Shown here: positions 49,622-57,546 of the stretch, one piece after another | Layout: each line of letters begins with the position of its first letter | Numbering within the stretch: position 1 is the first letter of the stretch | DNA from: Bog-756 sp963769765 | GTDB taxonomy: Bacteria > Actinomycetota > Acidimicrobiia > Acidimicrobiales > RAAP-2 | Direction: 5' to 3' | DNA length: 64,000 nt | NCBI GenBank assembly: GCA_963769765.1 | Contig: CAVYNA010000001.1 | Location: forward strand, 310,001 to 374,000 | The notes under the pieces: generated by a model | Told to the model about the DNA's origin: nothing | The model's database searches: none | Seen by the model: only the letters and a program-made list of their open reading frames with translations | Position numbers and translations under genes: made by a program

Positions 49622-49692
49622 AGCGGCTGACGGGAATCGAACCCGCGTCATCAGTTTGGAAAACTGAGGCTCTACCATTGAGCTACAGCCGC
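49622..49692 (-). tRNA. tRNA-Gly (anticodon TCC)
   Basis: 71-nt cloverleaf on the minus strand: acceptor GCGGCTG, D-arm TAGCTCAATGGTAGAGC, anticodon stem TCAGT/ACTGA around loop TTTCCAA (anticodon TCC), T-arm GGGTTCGATTCCC, discriminator T. CCA is not encoded. A PIN-gene remnant and an inverted T-arm copy lie immediately downstream of its 3' end, as at tRNA integration sites. Confidence 0.95.
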
Positions 49693-49751
49693 ATCGCAGC
49701 CTGGTCCGCGAGGACCGCGCCGCGGCTGAGAAGATACAGCGTCACGAGCAC

Positions 49752-49807
49752 GCTCCGGCCCCGGCTCCGGCCCCGGCTCCGACTCCGCTCCGACTCCGCT
49801 CCGGCTC
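49752..49807 (+). repeat. Short GC-rich tandem repeats
   Basis: Two copies of GCTCCGGCCCCG followed by two of GCTCCGACTCC and a partial unit, between tRNA-Gly and the nitroreductase gene. Intergenic, no function evident. Confidence 0.65.
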
Positions 49808-49865
49808 AGGGTCGTGGCATGCACCCTCGCAAGCCGACGGATCGCGCCGGGCGCCCGGGGAGTGG

Positions 49866-50543
49866 TCAGTGCTCGCCGGTGTGTGCAGGTGGCCAGAGTG
49901 GCCGGTCGGAGCTGAACCCGATCGACGTACCCCACCGGTTGCGGAATGACACCTCCGATACGGGGCGGCGAGGAGCGACCCGCCAGGGACCCAAGGGGTA
50001 GCCCATCGTGACGCAACAGGCCATCACCCAACCTTCGTTGCGTGGCACCCCGAGGATCTCGAACGTCTCGTCGGGATGGAAGGCGCCGAGGACCACGGTC
50101 AGGGAGCTCCCGACCCCGTGGACGCGTGCCGCGAGTTGCGCACTCCAGATCGCGGGAAAGATCGAACCTCCGGTCGGATCGCCCTGGACGAAGCCGAAGA
50201 GGAGCAGTGGCACTTCGGCGAAATGGTCCGCCAACCACTGCGCGGAGCGCTGGACCTTCGCCATCTGGATGTTCTCAGGCGTATCGGGGTTCGCCCGCAC
50301 CTCTTCGAAGCGCTCCTTGTAGAACGTCTGACCGAGCTGGGCGAACGAGTCGCGATACAACGGGGCGATGGCAGAGATGACGTCACCGTCGTCGACCAGG
50401 AGGAATTTCCAATTCTGCGAGTTTCCCCCGGACGGCGCCCGGATGGCCGCGTCGAGGATCTTCTCCTGGATATCTCGGGGCACAGGCTCGGGGCGCACCC
50501 TGCGCATCGCTCTGGTCGTGTACAGGGCTTCTTCGACCTCCAC
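49866..50543 (-). CDS. Nitroreductase family FMN-dependent protein
   Basis: 225-aa nitroreductase-fold protein. The N-terminal VEVEEALYTTRAMRRVRPEPVPRDIQEKILDAAIRAPSGGNSQNWKFLLVDD carries the FMN-phosphate Arg residues and the PSGGNSQNW loop. LGVPRNEGWVMACCVTMGYPLG near the C-terminus is the second flavin-contact strand. GTG 50543 has GAGGAGG 5 nt upstream. It reduces nitro, quinone or similar compounds; substrate unknown. Divergent from the RNA methyltransferase gene. Confidence 0.88.
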   Translation of the reverse strand: MEVEEALYTTRAMRRVRPEPVPRDIQEKILDAAIRAPSGGNSQNWKFLLVDDGDVISAIAPLYRDSFAQLGQTFYKERFEEVRANPDTPENIQMAKVQRSAQWLADHFAEVPLLLFGFVQGDPTGGSIFPAIWSAQLAARVHGVGSSLTVVLGAFHPDETFEILGVPRNEGWVMACCVTMGYPLGPWRVAPRRPVSEVSFRNRWGTSIGFSSDRPLWPPAHTGEH

Positions 50544-50656
50544 GGCATCCTCCTCGTCCAGGGGCGACGCGGGCGCGGCGCCGCAATGGCGGTGAGCACC
50601 GTACCTTCCAGCACGTCGGACGACCATCGGGACGCCCACGACCGTCCGGGGCGATC

Positions 50657-51925
50657 GTGACGGCACGTCCGGCGAAGGCGAGGCCGGAGCGCCTCGAGCT
50701 CGTGGTCGGACCGGTCGCTGCCGGAGGTGCCTGCGTGGCCCGAGCCCCGGACGGCCGGGTGGTGTTCGTGCGGCACGCCCTGCCTGGCGAGCGCGTGGTC
50801 GCGCAGATCACCGAGGAGCGCCGGACCTACCTACGGGCCGACGCGGTCGACGTCCTCGAGCCGTCGTCCGACCGGGTCGGACCGCCGTGCGCGCTCGCAG
50901 GTCCCGGGCGGTGCGGCGGCTGCGACTGGCAGCACGTCGCGCTGCCCGCGCAGCGCAAGCTGAAAGAGCAGCTCGTCGCCGAGCAGCTGGGGCATCTCGC
51001 TGGGATCGAGCGGCATGTCGAGGTTGCTGAGGTGCCCGGTGCACCGGACGGGCTCGCCTGGCGCACGCGGGCGCGCTTCGCCGTGGACCGGGCCGGGCGC
51101 GTCGGATTCCATCGTCACCGGTCCACTGCCGTCGAACCGGTCCGGCATTGCCCGATCGTGACGGTTGCCGTCGACGGGCTCGCGCTCGGTTCATACGAGT
51201 GGAGCGGGTTCCGAACCGTCGAGGCCGCCGCCTCCCCCGACGGCGGTCCTCCCGTCGTGTCGCTGCGGGCCCGTCGCGGGCACGGTGCCGATCCGCCGGC
51301 GCTCGCCGGCGGACTCGTCGTCGACGGCCGGGTGATCCGACGACCGGACAGCACCGCGTGCACCGTGCTCGGTCATCGCTTCGAGGTCTCGACGGGTGTC
51401 TTCTGGCAGGTCCACCCGGGTGCCGCGAGCGTGCTCGCAACGGCGGTGCTCGACGGGCTCGGACCCGCACCGGGCGAAACGGTGGTCGACCTCTACGCCG
51501 GCGCCGGGCTCTTCTCGGTGCTCCTCTGCGAGGCGGTCGGGCCTGCGGGCTCGGTCGTCGCCGTCGAGCGCAACAGCCGCGCCGCTGCGGACCTCCGCCG
51601 CAACGCCGCGGGGTTCGACCAGCTCGAAGTGGTGGAGGCGGACGTGACGGCCGAGCTCGTCGGCGGCCGCATCGGCCACCCTGACCTGGTGGTGCTCGAT
51701 CCGCCGCGGGCCGGCGCCGGCATCGAGGTGATGACGGCACTGGCGTCGCTCGACCCGACACCGCGCCGAATCGTGTACGTGTCGTGTGAACCGTCGGGGT
51801 TGGCGCGGGATCTGAAGGTCGCGCTGGCGGCCGGCTGGTCACTCGCCTCGCTGTCCGGGTTCGACCTCTTCCCGATGACCGAGCACGTCGAGCTGGTGGC
51901 GACGCTCGACTGCCCGGCCGGGTAG
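50657..51925 (+). CDS. TrmA/RlmD-family RNA m5U methyltransferase
   Basis: 422-aa class I RNA (uracil-5-)-methyltransferase. An N-terminal TRAM domain (ELVVGPVAAGGACVARAPDGRVVFVRHALPGERV) precedes an iron-sulfur Cys set (PPCALAGPGRCGGCDWQH), a linker domain, and a Rossmann SAM domain (VVDLYAGAGLFSVLLCEAVG, DLVVLDPPRAG). The nucleophilic Cys is in YVSCEPSGLARDL and the general base Glu in MTEHVEL. The target (tRNA U54 or a 23S U) is not determinable. GTG start, no clear ribosome binding site. Confidence 0.92.
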   Translation: MTARPAKARPERLELVVGPVAAGGACVARAPDGRVVFVRHALPGERVVAQITEERRTYLRADAVDVLEPSSDRVGPPCALAGPGRCGGCDWQHVALPAQRKLKEQLVAEQLGHLAGIERHVEVAEVPGAPDGLAWRTRARFAVDRAGRVGFHRHRSTAVEPVRHCPIVTVAVDGLALGSYEWSGFRTVEAAASPDGGPPVVSLRARRGHGADPPALAGGLVVDGRVIRRPDSTACTVLGHRFEVSTGVFWQVHPGAASVLATAVLDGLGPAPGETVVDLYAGAGLFSVLLCEAVGPAGSVVAVERNSRAAADLRRNAAGFDQLEVVEADVTAELVGGRIGHPDLVVLDPPRAGAGIEVMTALASLDPTPRRIVYVSCEPSGLARDLKVALAAGWSLASLSGFDLFPMTEHVELVATLDCPAG

Positions 51926-52038
51926 TTCGGTCAGCCAACGAGTGCCCCTTCTGATCCGACCGCTCTACGAGACCCTTCGGCATCCGGTTGCAGGTCCGCC
52001 TGCGCCAACGACCTCGGTGTCACATGAACTCAAGTGCT

Positions 52039-52575
52039 TCACGGAAGTGATGACGGCCAACGCTCGGCCGCCCACGAGGTCCACGCGTCATAGCCCGAGG
52101 GGGGAGGATCAATGGGTGACGAGGACAGCTCATCTGGTTCGGGAGCCCGGAACATCCGCGCGTGGGTCTCGAAGTCGTCGCAGATCTCCTTGTACGTTGA
52201 GCTGGGCTCTTCGACGAAACGGGCTTCGGCACGCCGCCGCCGCTCCGGCTCACTCACGGCCATGTAGACCAGCTCGCAGTCCGCTCCCGCCTGAGCAGCA
52301 AGCCATCGAAGCGCCGAGCGCTCGTCCCTGGCCCAGACACCAAAATCCAGAACCACATCGACGCCCAGGCGCAACGCGCGGAGGGCCAGCCAGATGAGGC
52401 GACCTTCGACCACGTCTTGCTTCCCGTCGGCGTCAGGCACTCCGAAGAGCGGAATCATCCACTCGTCGAGGGTCAGCCGGAGAGCCTGCTTCTCCGCCTC
52501 GAGTTGGCATGCACGGGTGGTCTTGCCCGCACCCGGCAGGCCCACCATCACATACAACTTGGGCCGAGCGTCCAC
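52039..52575 (-). CDS. P-loop kinase-like ATP-binding protein
   Basis: 178-aa small P-loop protein: KLYVMVGLPGAGKTTRACQLE (Walker A near residue 10), TLDEWMIPLFG, LRLGVDVVLDFGVWARDERSALRWLA (Walker-B-like) and a lid with PERRRRAEAR. It resembles chloramphenicol phosphotransferase/zeta-like and other small-molecule kinases found in accessory regions; the substrate is unknown. GTG 52575 is chosen for fit to the family start. The downstream 113 bp to the methyltransferase gene hold nothing recognisable. Confidence 0.78.
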   Translation of the reverse strand: MDARPKLYVMVGLPGAGKTTRACQLEAEKQALRLTLDEWMIPLFGVPDADGKQDVVEGRLIWLALRALRLGVDVVLDFGVWARDERSALRWLAAQAGADCELVYMAVSEPERRRRAEARFVEEPSSTYKEICDDFETHARMFRAPEPDELSSSPIDPPPSGYDAWTSWAAERWPSSLP

Positions 52576-52697
52576 GACCAAGATCCTCGCGCACCTCTTG
52601 GCACTGGCCTCCGCCGAACCCTCAGTCGATGCTCGACGCGGCACGTGTTCGACACTCCGACGCCGCACCACGAACGTGGGCCCGCAGGACCGACTGG

Positions 52698-52703
52698 TAC
52701 CCT
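52698..52703 (+). promoter_or_regulatory. -10 box (TACCCT) for the lipoprotein gene
   Basis: TANNNT hexamer 7 nt before the ATG at 52711; leaderless geometry. Confidence 0.5.
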
Positions 52704-52710
52704 CGCCGCG

Positions 52711-53262
52711 ATGCGACACCGCCTGCCCGCCGTTGCGCTGGCTGCGTTGGTTGCGCTGGCTGCGCTGGCGATCGGCGGGTGCTCGTCGGCCCCGACCACG
52801 GCGACCACCACCGCCGGCGACCCGCCGAAGCCGGCCGGTCCGCAGCCGTCCGCAATCTCCAAGCAGGTCTGTGGAGCCCAGGCACGGACGCTCATCGCGT
52901 CTGCCCTCGGCGAGACCGCGACGGTGTCGGAGCCGACGTGGGTGGACCGCCTCTACTCGTGCCGGTACCAATACCCGACCGGCTCGATGACGCTGTCGGT
53001 GAAGGAGCTCTCGAGCTGGGCCGAGACGGAGGCCTACTTCCAGTCATTGGCGGTCTCGCTCGGCAGGAGCCGTGATCTCGCGGCGCTCGGTCAGGCGGCC
53101 TTCCAGACGACGGACGGATCGACCGTGGTCCGCAAGGACTGGAAGGTGCTGCTGGTCGACATCGCCGGACTGCCGCCGAGCTTCGGCGTGCCGGCGACCA
53201 GCTCCGGGGATGTGGCGGTGACCGTCGCCGACGTGATCTTGGGTTGCTGGCAGGGCGACTGA
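52711..53262 (+). CDS. Putative DUF3558-like lipoprotein
   Basis: 183-aa exported lipoprotein: signal peptide with lipobox LAIGGC (Cys about 24), a Thr/Pro linker, then a small domain (QVCGAQARTLIASALG, YSCRYQYPTGSMTLSVKEL, VILGCWQGD) with probable disulfides. The pattern recalls small actinobacterial DUF3558-type lipoproteins, but assignment is tentative. ATG is 7 nt after a TACCCT box. Convergent with the copper monooxygenase gene, 18 bp away; a copper link is only positional. Confidence 0.75.
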   Translation: MRHRLPAVALAALVALAALAIGGCSSAPTTATTTAGDPPKPAGPQPSAISKQVCGAQARTLIASALGETATVSEPTWVDRLYSCRYQYPTGSMTLSVKELSSWAETEAYFQSLAVSLGRSRDLAALGQAAFQTTDGSTVVRKDWKVLLVDIAGLPPSFGVPATSSGDVAVTVADVILGCWQGD

Positions 53263-53280
53263 TCGTCGGCGACCCCTCGC

Positions 53281-54390
53281 TCAGTGCGGGGCGGCCACCG
53301 ATTGGACGAGTGCCAGGCACATCTCGTCCGACGAGCCGTCGCCCCACGTGACGAACCGCGGCGGCAGCTTGCGGAGCTGTGGCAGCTCTTGACGGAGCGT
53401 CGGGTCGTAGGTGCAGGTGACCCCGATGTGATCCCCGGGGTGCGTGACGACCGGCGTCGAGAGCGTGTAGGAGCGTTGATAGTCGAAGTTGTAGTTGGTC
53501 ACGTCGAGGAGCGTCCGCGCGCCCGGCGTCCCGGGGTTGAGGACGATCTGCATGGCCCGGCCGAGCAGGTGCATGTGGACCCCGAGGCGCACGATCTCCT
53601 GGCCACCAGGGACCGGCCAGCTGCACGACGTGGTCGAGCCGGCCGGCGGGTTCGACGGATCGCGTCCGCAGATGGTCTCGAGGGCGTCGACGAATCCGAT
53701 CTGGTCCGTGCCGAACCGAGCGCCGAGATCGGTGAGCGACGCAGTGCGGTTGCACAGGGGACCAGTCACCCCGGCCGGGCAGGGGATGTCGGGTGGCGCC
53801 GGCAGCAGGTCGAGGCTCAGCGGCTTCAGGTGCGTCGACGCCGGGACGGTGGTGAGGACGAGCTTGGCGCGCACCGGCTTGTCGCCACGCAGCAGGTTGT
53901 AGTGGATCTGCATCACCACCATGCTTCCCGCAGGGAACGAGACGCCGGTCCCCGTGGGGACGACATCTTTGCCGTGCCCGGGGGCCCACGCGGTCAGCCA
54001 GGGGGTGTTGGAGATGTGGTTGGCCGCCACCGTGTGCGGCAGCGCGCTCTCACCGAAGCAGGTCCATCCCTTGCCGCCGTGGTCGGCGGCGGATGCCGCC
54101 TTGGCCAGGTCGGGCGGGATGAGGAAGAGGATGGCGTGGTGCACCTCGACGCTGTTCGGGTAGAAGTGCGAGGAGACGATGAACGCACTGTGCACGACAT
54201 GCGGGTTGAGCAGCGTGCAGTGGTAGTCGTCGGTTCCGCCGGTCGGCGCGTGCGGCGTGTACGACTGCTTGCCCTGCAGGCTGAGGGTCGAGGTCTGCGG
54301 CGACGACGCGCCAGCAGCGGGGACGGCAAACCAGCCGAGGAGTCCGAGCAGGGTCAGTGAAAGGGCGAGGCGCAGAACGCGGGAGGCCAT
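53281..54390 (-). CDS. Secreted copper type II monooxygenase-like protein (PHM/DBH-like)
   Basis: 369-aa exported protein with signal peptide (residues 1-28). It carries the full ligand pattern of peptidylglycine/dopamine monooxygenases: adjacent His pair EVHHAILF and QIHYNL (CuH/CuA site), GVHMHLLG (HxH) and GDGSSDEMC with the Met ligand (CuM/CuB site). Several Cys could form disulfides. In animals these enzymes hydroxylate peptides or catechols with ascorbate; bacterial substrates are largely unknown. ATG is 6 nt after TAGGCT. It lies directly downstream of a copper ATPase gene on the same strand. Confidence 0.88.
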   Translation of the reverse strand: MASRVLRLALSLTLLGLLGWFAVPAAGASSPQTSTLSLQGKQSYTPHAPTGGTDDYHCTLLNPHVVHSAFIVSSHFYPNSVEVHHAILFLIPPDLAKAASAADHGGKGWTCFGESALPHTVAANHISNTPWLTAWAPGHGKDVVPTGTGVSFPAGSMVVMQIHYNLLRGDKPVRAKLVLTTVPASTHLKPLSLDLLPAPPDIPCPAGVTGPLCNRTASLTDLGARFGTDQIGFVDALETICGRDPSNPPAGSTTSCSWPVPGGQEIVRLGVHMHLLGRAMQIVLNPGTPGARTLLDVTNYNFDYQRSYTLSTPVVTHPGDHIGVTCTYDPTLRQELPQLRKLPPRFVTWGDGSSDEMCLALVQSVAAPH

Positions 54391-54396
54391 GCGGCG

Positions 54397-54402
54397 AGCC
54401 TA
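54397..54402 (-). promoter_or_regulatory. -10 box (TAGGCT) for the copper monooxygenase gene
   Basis: TANNNT hexamer 6 nt before the ATG at 54390, in the 50-bp gap after the ATPase gene. It indicates a separate leaderless promoter in addition to possible read-through. Confidence 0.5.
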
Positions 54403-54440
54403 CTCAGCGCTCGCGTGAACACGCCGCCGCCCACCTGTGG

Positions 54441-57113
54441 CTACCCGACCTGGTGGGTGATCGTGAAATGGACCGGTGCCGCACCGAACGGGCTCGTGAC
54501 GTGCACTGACCACGTTCCCGGCACGAGGACCACCACGGCACTGAAGTGGCCCGGGCCAACCTGCAACCGTCGGAGCACCCTGGGGGTCCCGCCGTCGAGG
54601 GACGCCGTGACGGTGGGATCGGTCGACGACACCTCACGCGGCGTTCCGGAGAAGATGAGGTGGAACTGGTTGACGCCCCTGCCGCCCGGCTCGAAGTACG
54701 TCTCGACGGAGCCTCCGCCCGGCAGGTCGGTGACTGCGATTGTCGGAAGCGTCGGCAGGAGCGGCTGCCCACGGGAGGGGGAGACCACCTGGCTGACGAC
54801 GGTGAGACCGGCGAAGAGCAGCACCGGCAGCGCGACCGCGCCCGCGACGCCGCGCCAGCCACGCGAGAGGCGGGGGGCGGAGACGCCAGAGATCCCGGAC
54901 CGTCCGAGACGGAGGAGGCGGAGGCTGTTGAGGACGACCACGATGCTCGAGAGGCCCATCGCGGCGGCGGCGATGAGCGGATCGAGCAGCCCGACCGCTG
55001 CGAGCGGAACTGCGGCGACGTTGTAGCCCATCGCCCAACCGAAGTTCTCGACGACGACCGCATAGGTCGAACGCGCCACGGCGATCGCAGAGGGGACGCC
55101 GTGGAGGTCGCTACGGAGGAGCGCGACGTCGCTGGTGGTGAGCGCCGCCTCCGAGCCACTCCCGATCGCGCAGCCGACGTCGGCCGCGGCCAACGCCGGC
55201 GTGTCGTTGACCCCGTCGCCGACCATCATCACGGTGCGGTCGGCGGACCGGAGCTCGCCGAGTGCATCGACTTTCGCCTCCGGGCTCAGCTCGCCGAGTG
55301 CGACGCCGATCCCGAGGTCGGCGCCCACGTGCTGCACTGCCGGACAGCGGTCTCCGCTCATGATCGCCGGTTCGACGCCGAGCTCACGGAGGCGCCCGAC
55401 GGCAGGCTCCGCCTCTGCGCGGAGAGGCGCCGCGACCGCGATGACTCCGATGACCTCCCCGTCACGTTCGACCTGCACCAACGTCTCGCCACGCGCGAGC
55501 GCATCTGCGAGCCTGCCTTGACTCGACACGGGCACCGTGTCGCCGACCAGTCGACCGACGGTGATCCGCCGACCGCCGACGGTTGCCGCGACCCCGATGC
55601 CGGTCAGGGACTCGACTGCCGTGGCGGCTGCGATCGTGGGTGCGGCATCGGTGATCGCGCGGGCGATCGGATGGTCGCTGCCGGTCTCCGCGGCGGCGGC
55701 GAGGGCGAGTAGCTGGCCGCGGTGGATCCCGGGCGACGTCCCGACGATCGTCACGACAGCGGACTCCCCGGTGAGCGTGCCCGTCTTGTCGAACACCACG
55801 GTGTCCACGCCGGCCAGCCGCTCGAGGACGTCCCCGCCACGGACGAAGATGCCGAGGGCCGACGCCCTGCCGGTCCCGACCATCATCGCGACCGGCGCGG
55901 CGAGGCCCATCGCGCAGGGGCAGGCCACGAGCAGGACCGCCAACGAGCTCAGCACCGCCGTTCCGAAGTCGCCGGCGATCGCCCACCAGGCGAGGAAGGT
56001 GGCGGCGGCGACCACGAGCACGGCCGGCACGAAGACGCTGCTGATCCGGTCGGCGAGGCGCTGCACGGGCGCCTTGTCCCTTTGCGCGTCTTCGACCAGG
56101 CGCTGCAGGTGAGCGAGCACCGACTCGGACGCGAGGGAGTCCACGTGGACGAGGAGGACGCCCGGGCCGTTGCGGGTGCCGCCGGTCACCTGGTCGCCAG
56201 GCCCCCGGTCGACCGGAAGTGGCTCGCCGGTCAACATCGACTCGTCCACCGCCGAGTCCCCGGAGGTGACCGTTCCGTCGAGGGGGACCGTCTCGCCGGG
56301 CCCGACCCTGATCAGCCCACCGACCGGGACGGTCTCGGGCGCGACGAGCTCGCCCCGATCGCCGGCGTCGCGCACCAGGCGTGCGGTCGGTGGTCGGAGG
56401 CCGAGCAGCGAGTGCATCGCGCGGGCGGCGCGTCCTCTGACCCGGTACTCGATCGCCCGGCCCTGTGCGAGGACCGCGACGATGAGCGGTGCCATCACGC
56501 CGTGGAGGCGAGCCGCGAACGCTCCGCTGCCTCCGAGGTGGAGGTGGCGGCCACCGAGCGCCACCGCCTCGACCGCGCTGACGGTCAGGGCGGCGAGCGT
56601 GCCGAGCGCGATCAGCGTGTCCATGCTGGTCGCGCCGTGACGGAGGAGCCGCGCTGCGTTGCGCAGGAACGGCCATCCGCCCACCAGCTCGACCGCGACG
56701 GCGAGCACGAGCACGGTCCAGCCGGCTGCCGGAGTCTCCGGAGCGGCGAGGGCCACGACGAGCGCGGTGATCGCAAGTGGCCACGAGATCGCGACGCGCA
56801 CTGCCCAGCGGTCCGGATCGACGAAGGACTCGCGGACGGCCTCCTCGGTCACCGGGCGGGCGCCGTACCCGGTCGCCCCGACAGCGTCGCAGAGATCATC
56901 CGGCGTGAGCGAAGCCGGATCGTAGGAGACGAATCCCCGGGCCGTCGCGAGATTGACCGATGCGCTCGCGACCGCCGGCATCCGGTTGAGCGAACGCTGG
57001 ATGCGGGTCGCGCACGCGCCGCAGTGCATGCCCTCGAGCTCGAGCTCGGCGGTCACGAGCGGGAGATCGTCGAACGCCGAGGGGCTCGGTGACTCGGTGG
57101 GTGGGGCGAGCAT
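54441..57113 (-). CDS. copA: P1B-type copper ATPase with extracytoplasmic C-terminal domain
   Basis: 890-aa Cu+ P-type ATPase. An N-terminal HMA domain (GMHCGAC) and transmembrane helices precede GEPLPVDRG, CPC in helix 6 (ACPCAMGL), DKTGTLT, SDHPIARA, GDGVNDTPALA and the P1B-1 residues GYN (helix 7) and MGLSS (helix 8). Unusually an extra hydrophobic helix (about residues 755-779) and a beta-rich domain of about 110 aa (VETYFEPGGRGVNQFHLIF...GHFSAVVVLVPGTW) follow, predicted outside the cell and reminiscent of YtkA/CopC-type domains. Cognate HMA protein is 17 nt upstream. Confidence 0.92.
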   Translation of the reverse strand: MLAPPTESPSPSAFDDLPLVTAELELEGMHCGACATRIQRSLNRMPAVASASVNLATARGFVSYDPASLTPDDLCDAVGATGYGARPVTEEAVRESFVDPDRWAVRVAISWPLAITALVVALAAPETPAAGWTVLVLAVAVELVGGWPFLRNAARLLRHGATSMDTLIALGTLAALTVSAVEAVALGGRHLHLGGSGAFAARLHGVMAPLIVAVLAQGRAIEYRVRGRAARAMHSLLGLRPPTARLVRDAGDRGELVAPETVPVGGLIRVGPGETVPLDGTVTSGDSAVDESMLTGEPLPVDRGPGDQVTGGTRNGPGVLLVHVDSLASESVLAHLQRLVEDAQRDKAPVQRLADRISSVFVPAVLVVAAATFLAWWAIAGDFGTAVLSSLAVLLVACPCAMGLAAPVAMMVGTGRASALGIFVRGGDVLERLAGVDTVVFDKTGTLTGESAVVTIVGTSPGIHRGQLLALAAAAETGSDHPIARAITDAAPTIAAATAVESLTGIGVAATVGGRRITVGRLVGDTVPVSSQGRLADALARGETLVQVERDGEVIGVIAVAAPLRAEAEPAVGRLRELGVEPAIMSGDRCPAVQHVGADLGIGVALGELSPEAKVDALGELRSADRTVMMVGDGVNDTPALAAADVGCAIGSGSEAALTTSDVALLRSDLHGVPSAIAVARSTYAVVVENFGWAMGYNVAAVPLAAVGLLDPLIAAAAMGLSSIVVVLNSLRLLRLGRSGISGVSAPRLSRGWRGVAGAVALPVLLFAGLTVVSQVVSPSRGQPLLPTLPTIAVTDLPGGGSVETYFEPGGRGVNQFHLIFSGTPREVSSTDPTVTASLDGGTPRVLRRLQVGPGHFSAVVVLVPGTWSVHVTSPFGAAPVHFTITHQVG

Positions 57114-57130
57114 CGGTCGGCGACCGGTCC

Positions 57131-57409
57131 TCAGGCGACCGGTGTCGCTCCGTACCCGGCGGCGGCGACCAGCGAGCGCAGCTCGTCGACCCCGAGGAGC
57201 GCCGGGTCGAAGGCGACGAAGGCGCGAGCGTCGTCAAGGTCGACCGAGGCCGACTCGACCCCGGGCTGCTCGCACAAGACTTCCTCGATGAGCGCCGCAC
57301 ACGATCCGCAGTGCATGCCGTCGATGGCGAGCTCGACGCGTGCCCCGACCGGTGGTTCGGAGGCAGGCCGGGCCGTCGTCCCGACGGTTTCGGGGGAACG
57401 GTCGTCCAT
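57131..57409 (-). CDS. CopZ-like HMA-domain copper chaperone
   Basis: 92-aa protein: about 22 polar residues, then an HMA fold with the Cu-binding GMHCGSC motif (ELAIDGMHCGSCAALIEEVL) and SVDLDDARAFVAFDPALLGVDELRSLVAAAGYGATPV. It delivers Cu+ to the ATPase encoded 17 nt downstream and is first gene of the operon. The ATG is 6 nt after a TACGCT box. An open frame further upstream is low-complexity and was rejected. Confidence 0.9.
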   Translation of the reverse strand: MDDRSPETVGTTARPASEPPVGARVELAIDGMHCGSCAALIEEVLCEQPGVESASVDLDDARAFVAFDPALLGVDELRSLVAAAGYGATPVA

Positions 57410-57415
57410 CGGACC

Positions 57416-57421
57416 AGCGTA
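57416..57421 (-). promoter_or_regulatory. -10 box (TACGCT) for the HMA-copA operon
   Basis: TANNNT hexamer 6 nt before the ATG at 57409 on the minus strand; leaderless geometry. No copper-regulator gene (CsoR/CueR) is found nearby. Confidence 0.5.
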
Positions 57422-57546
57422 AACCCTCGGATCCGTCGGCCGGACCCAGGGGACGGTCCCGCCGTCCGACGTCGCCGACGCCGCCAAGGCCGCGGACGTC
57501 GCCGACGTCGTCAGCGCCGCCGAGGCCGCGGAAGCCGGACGGCTCG

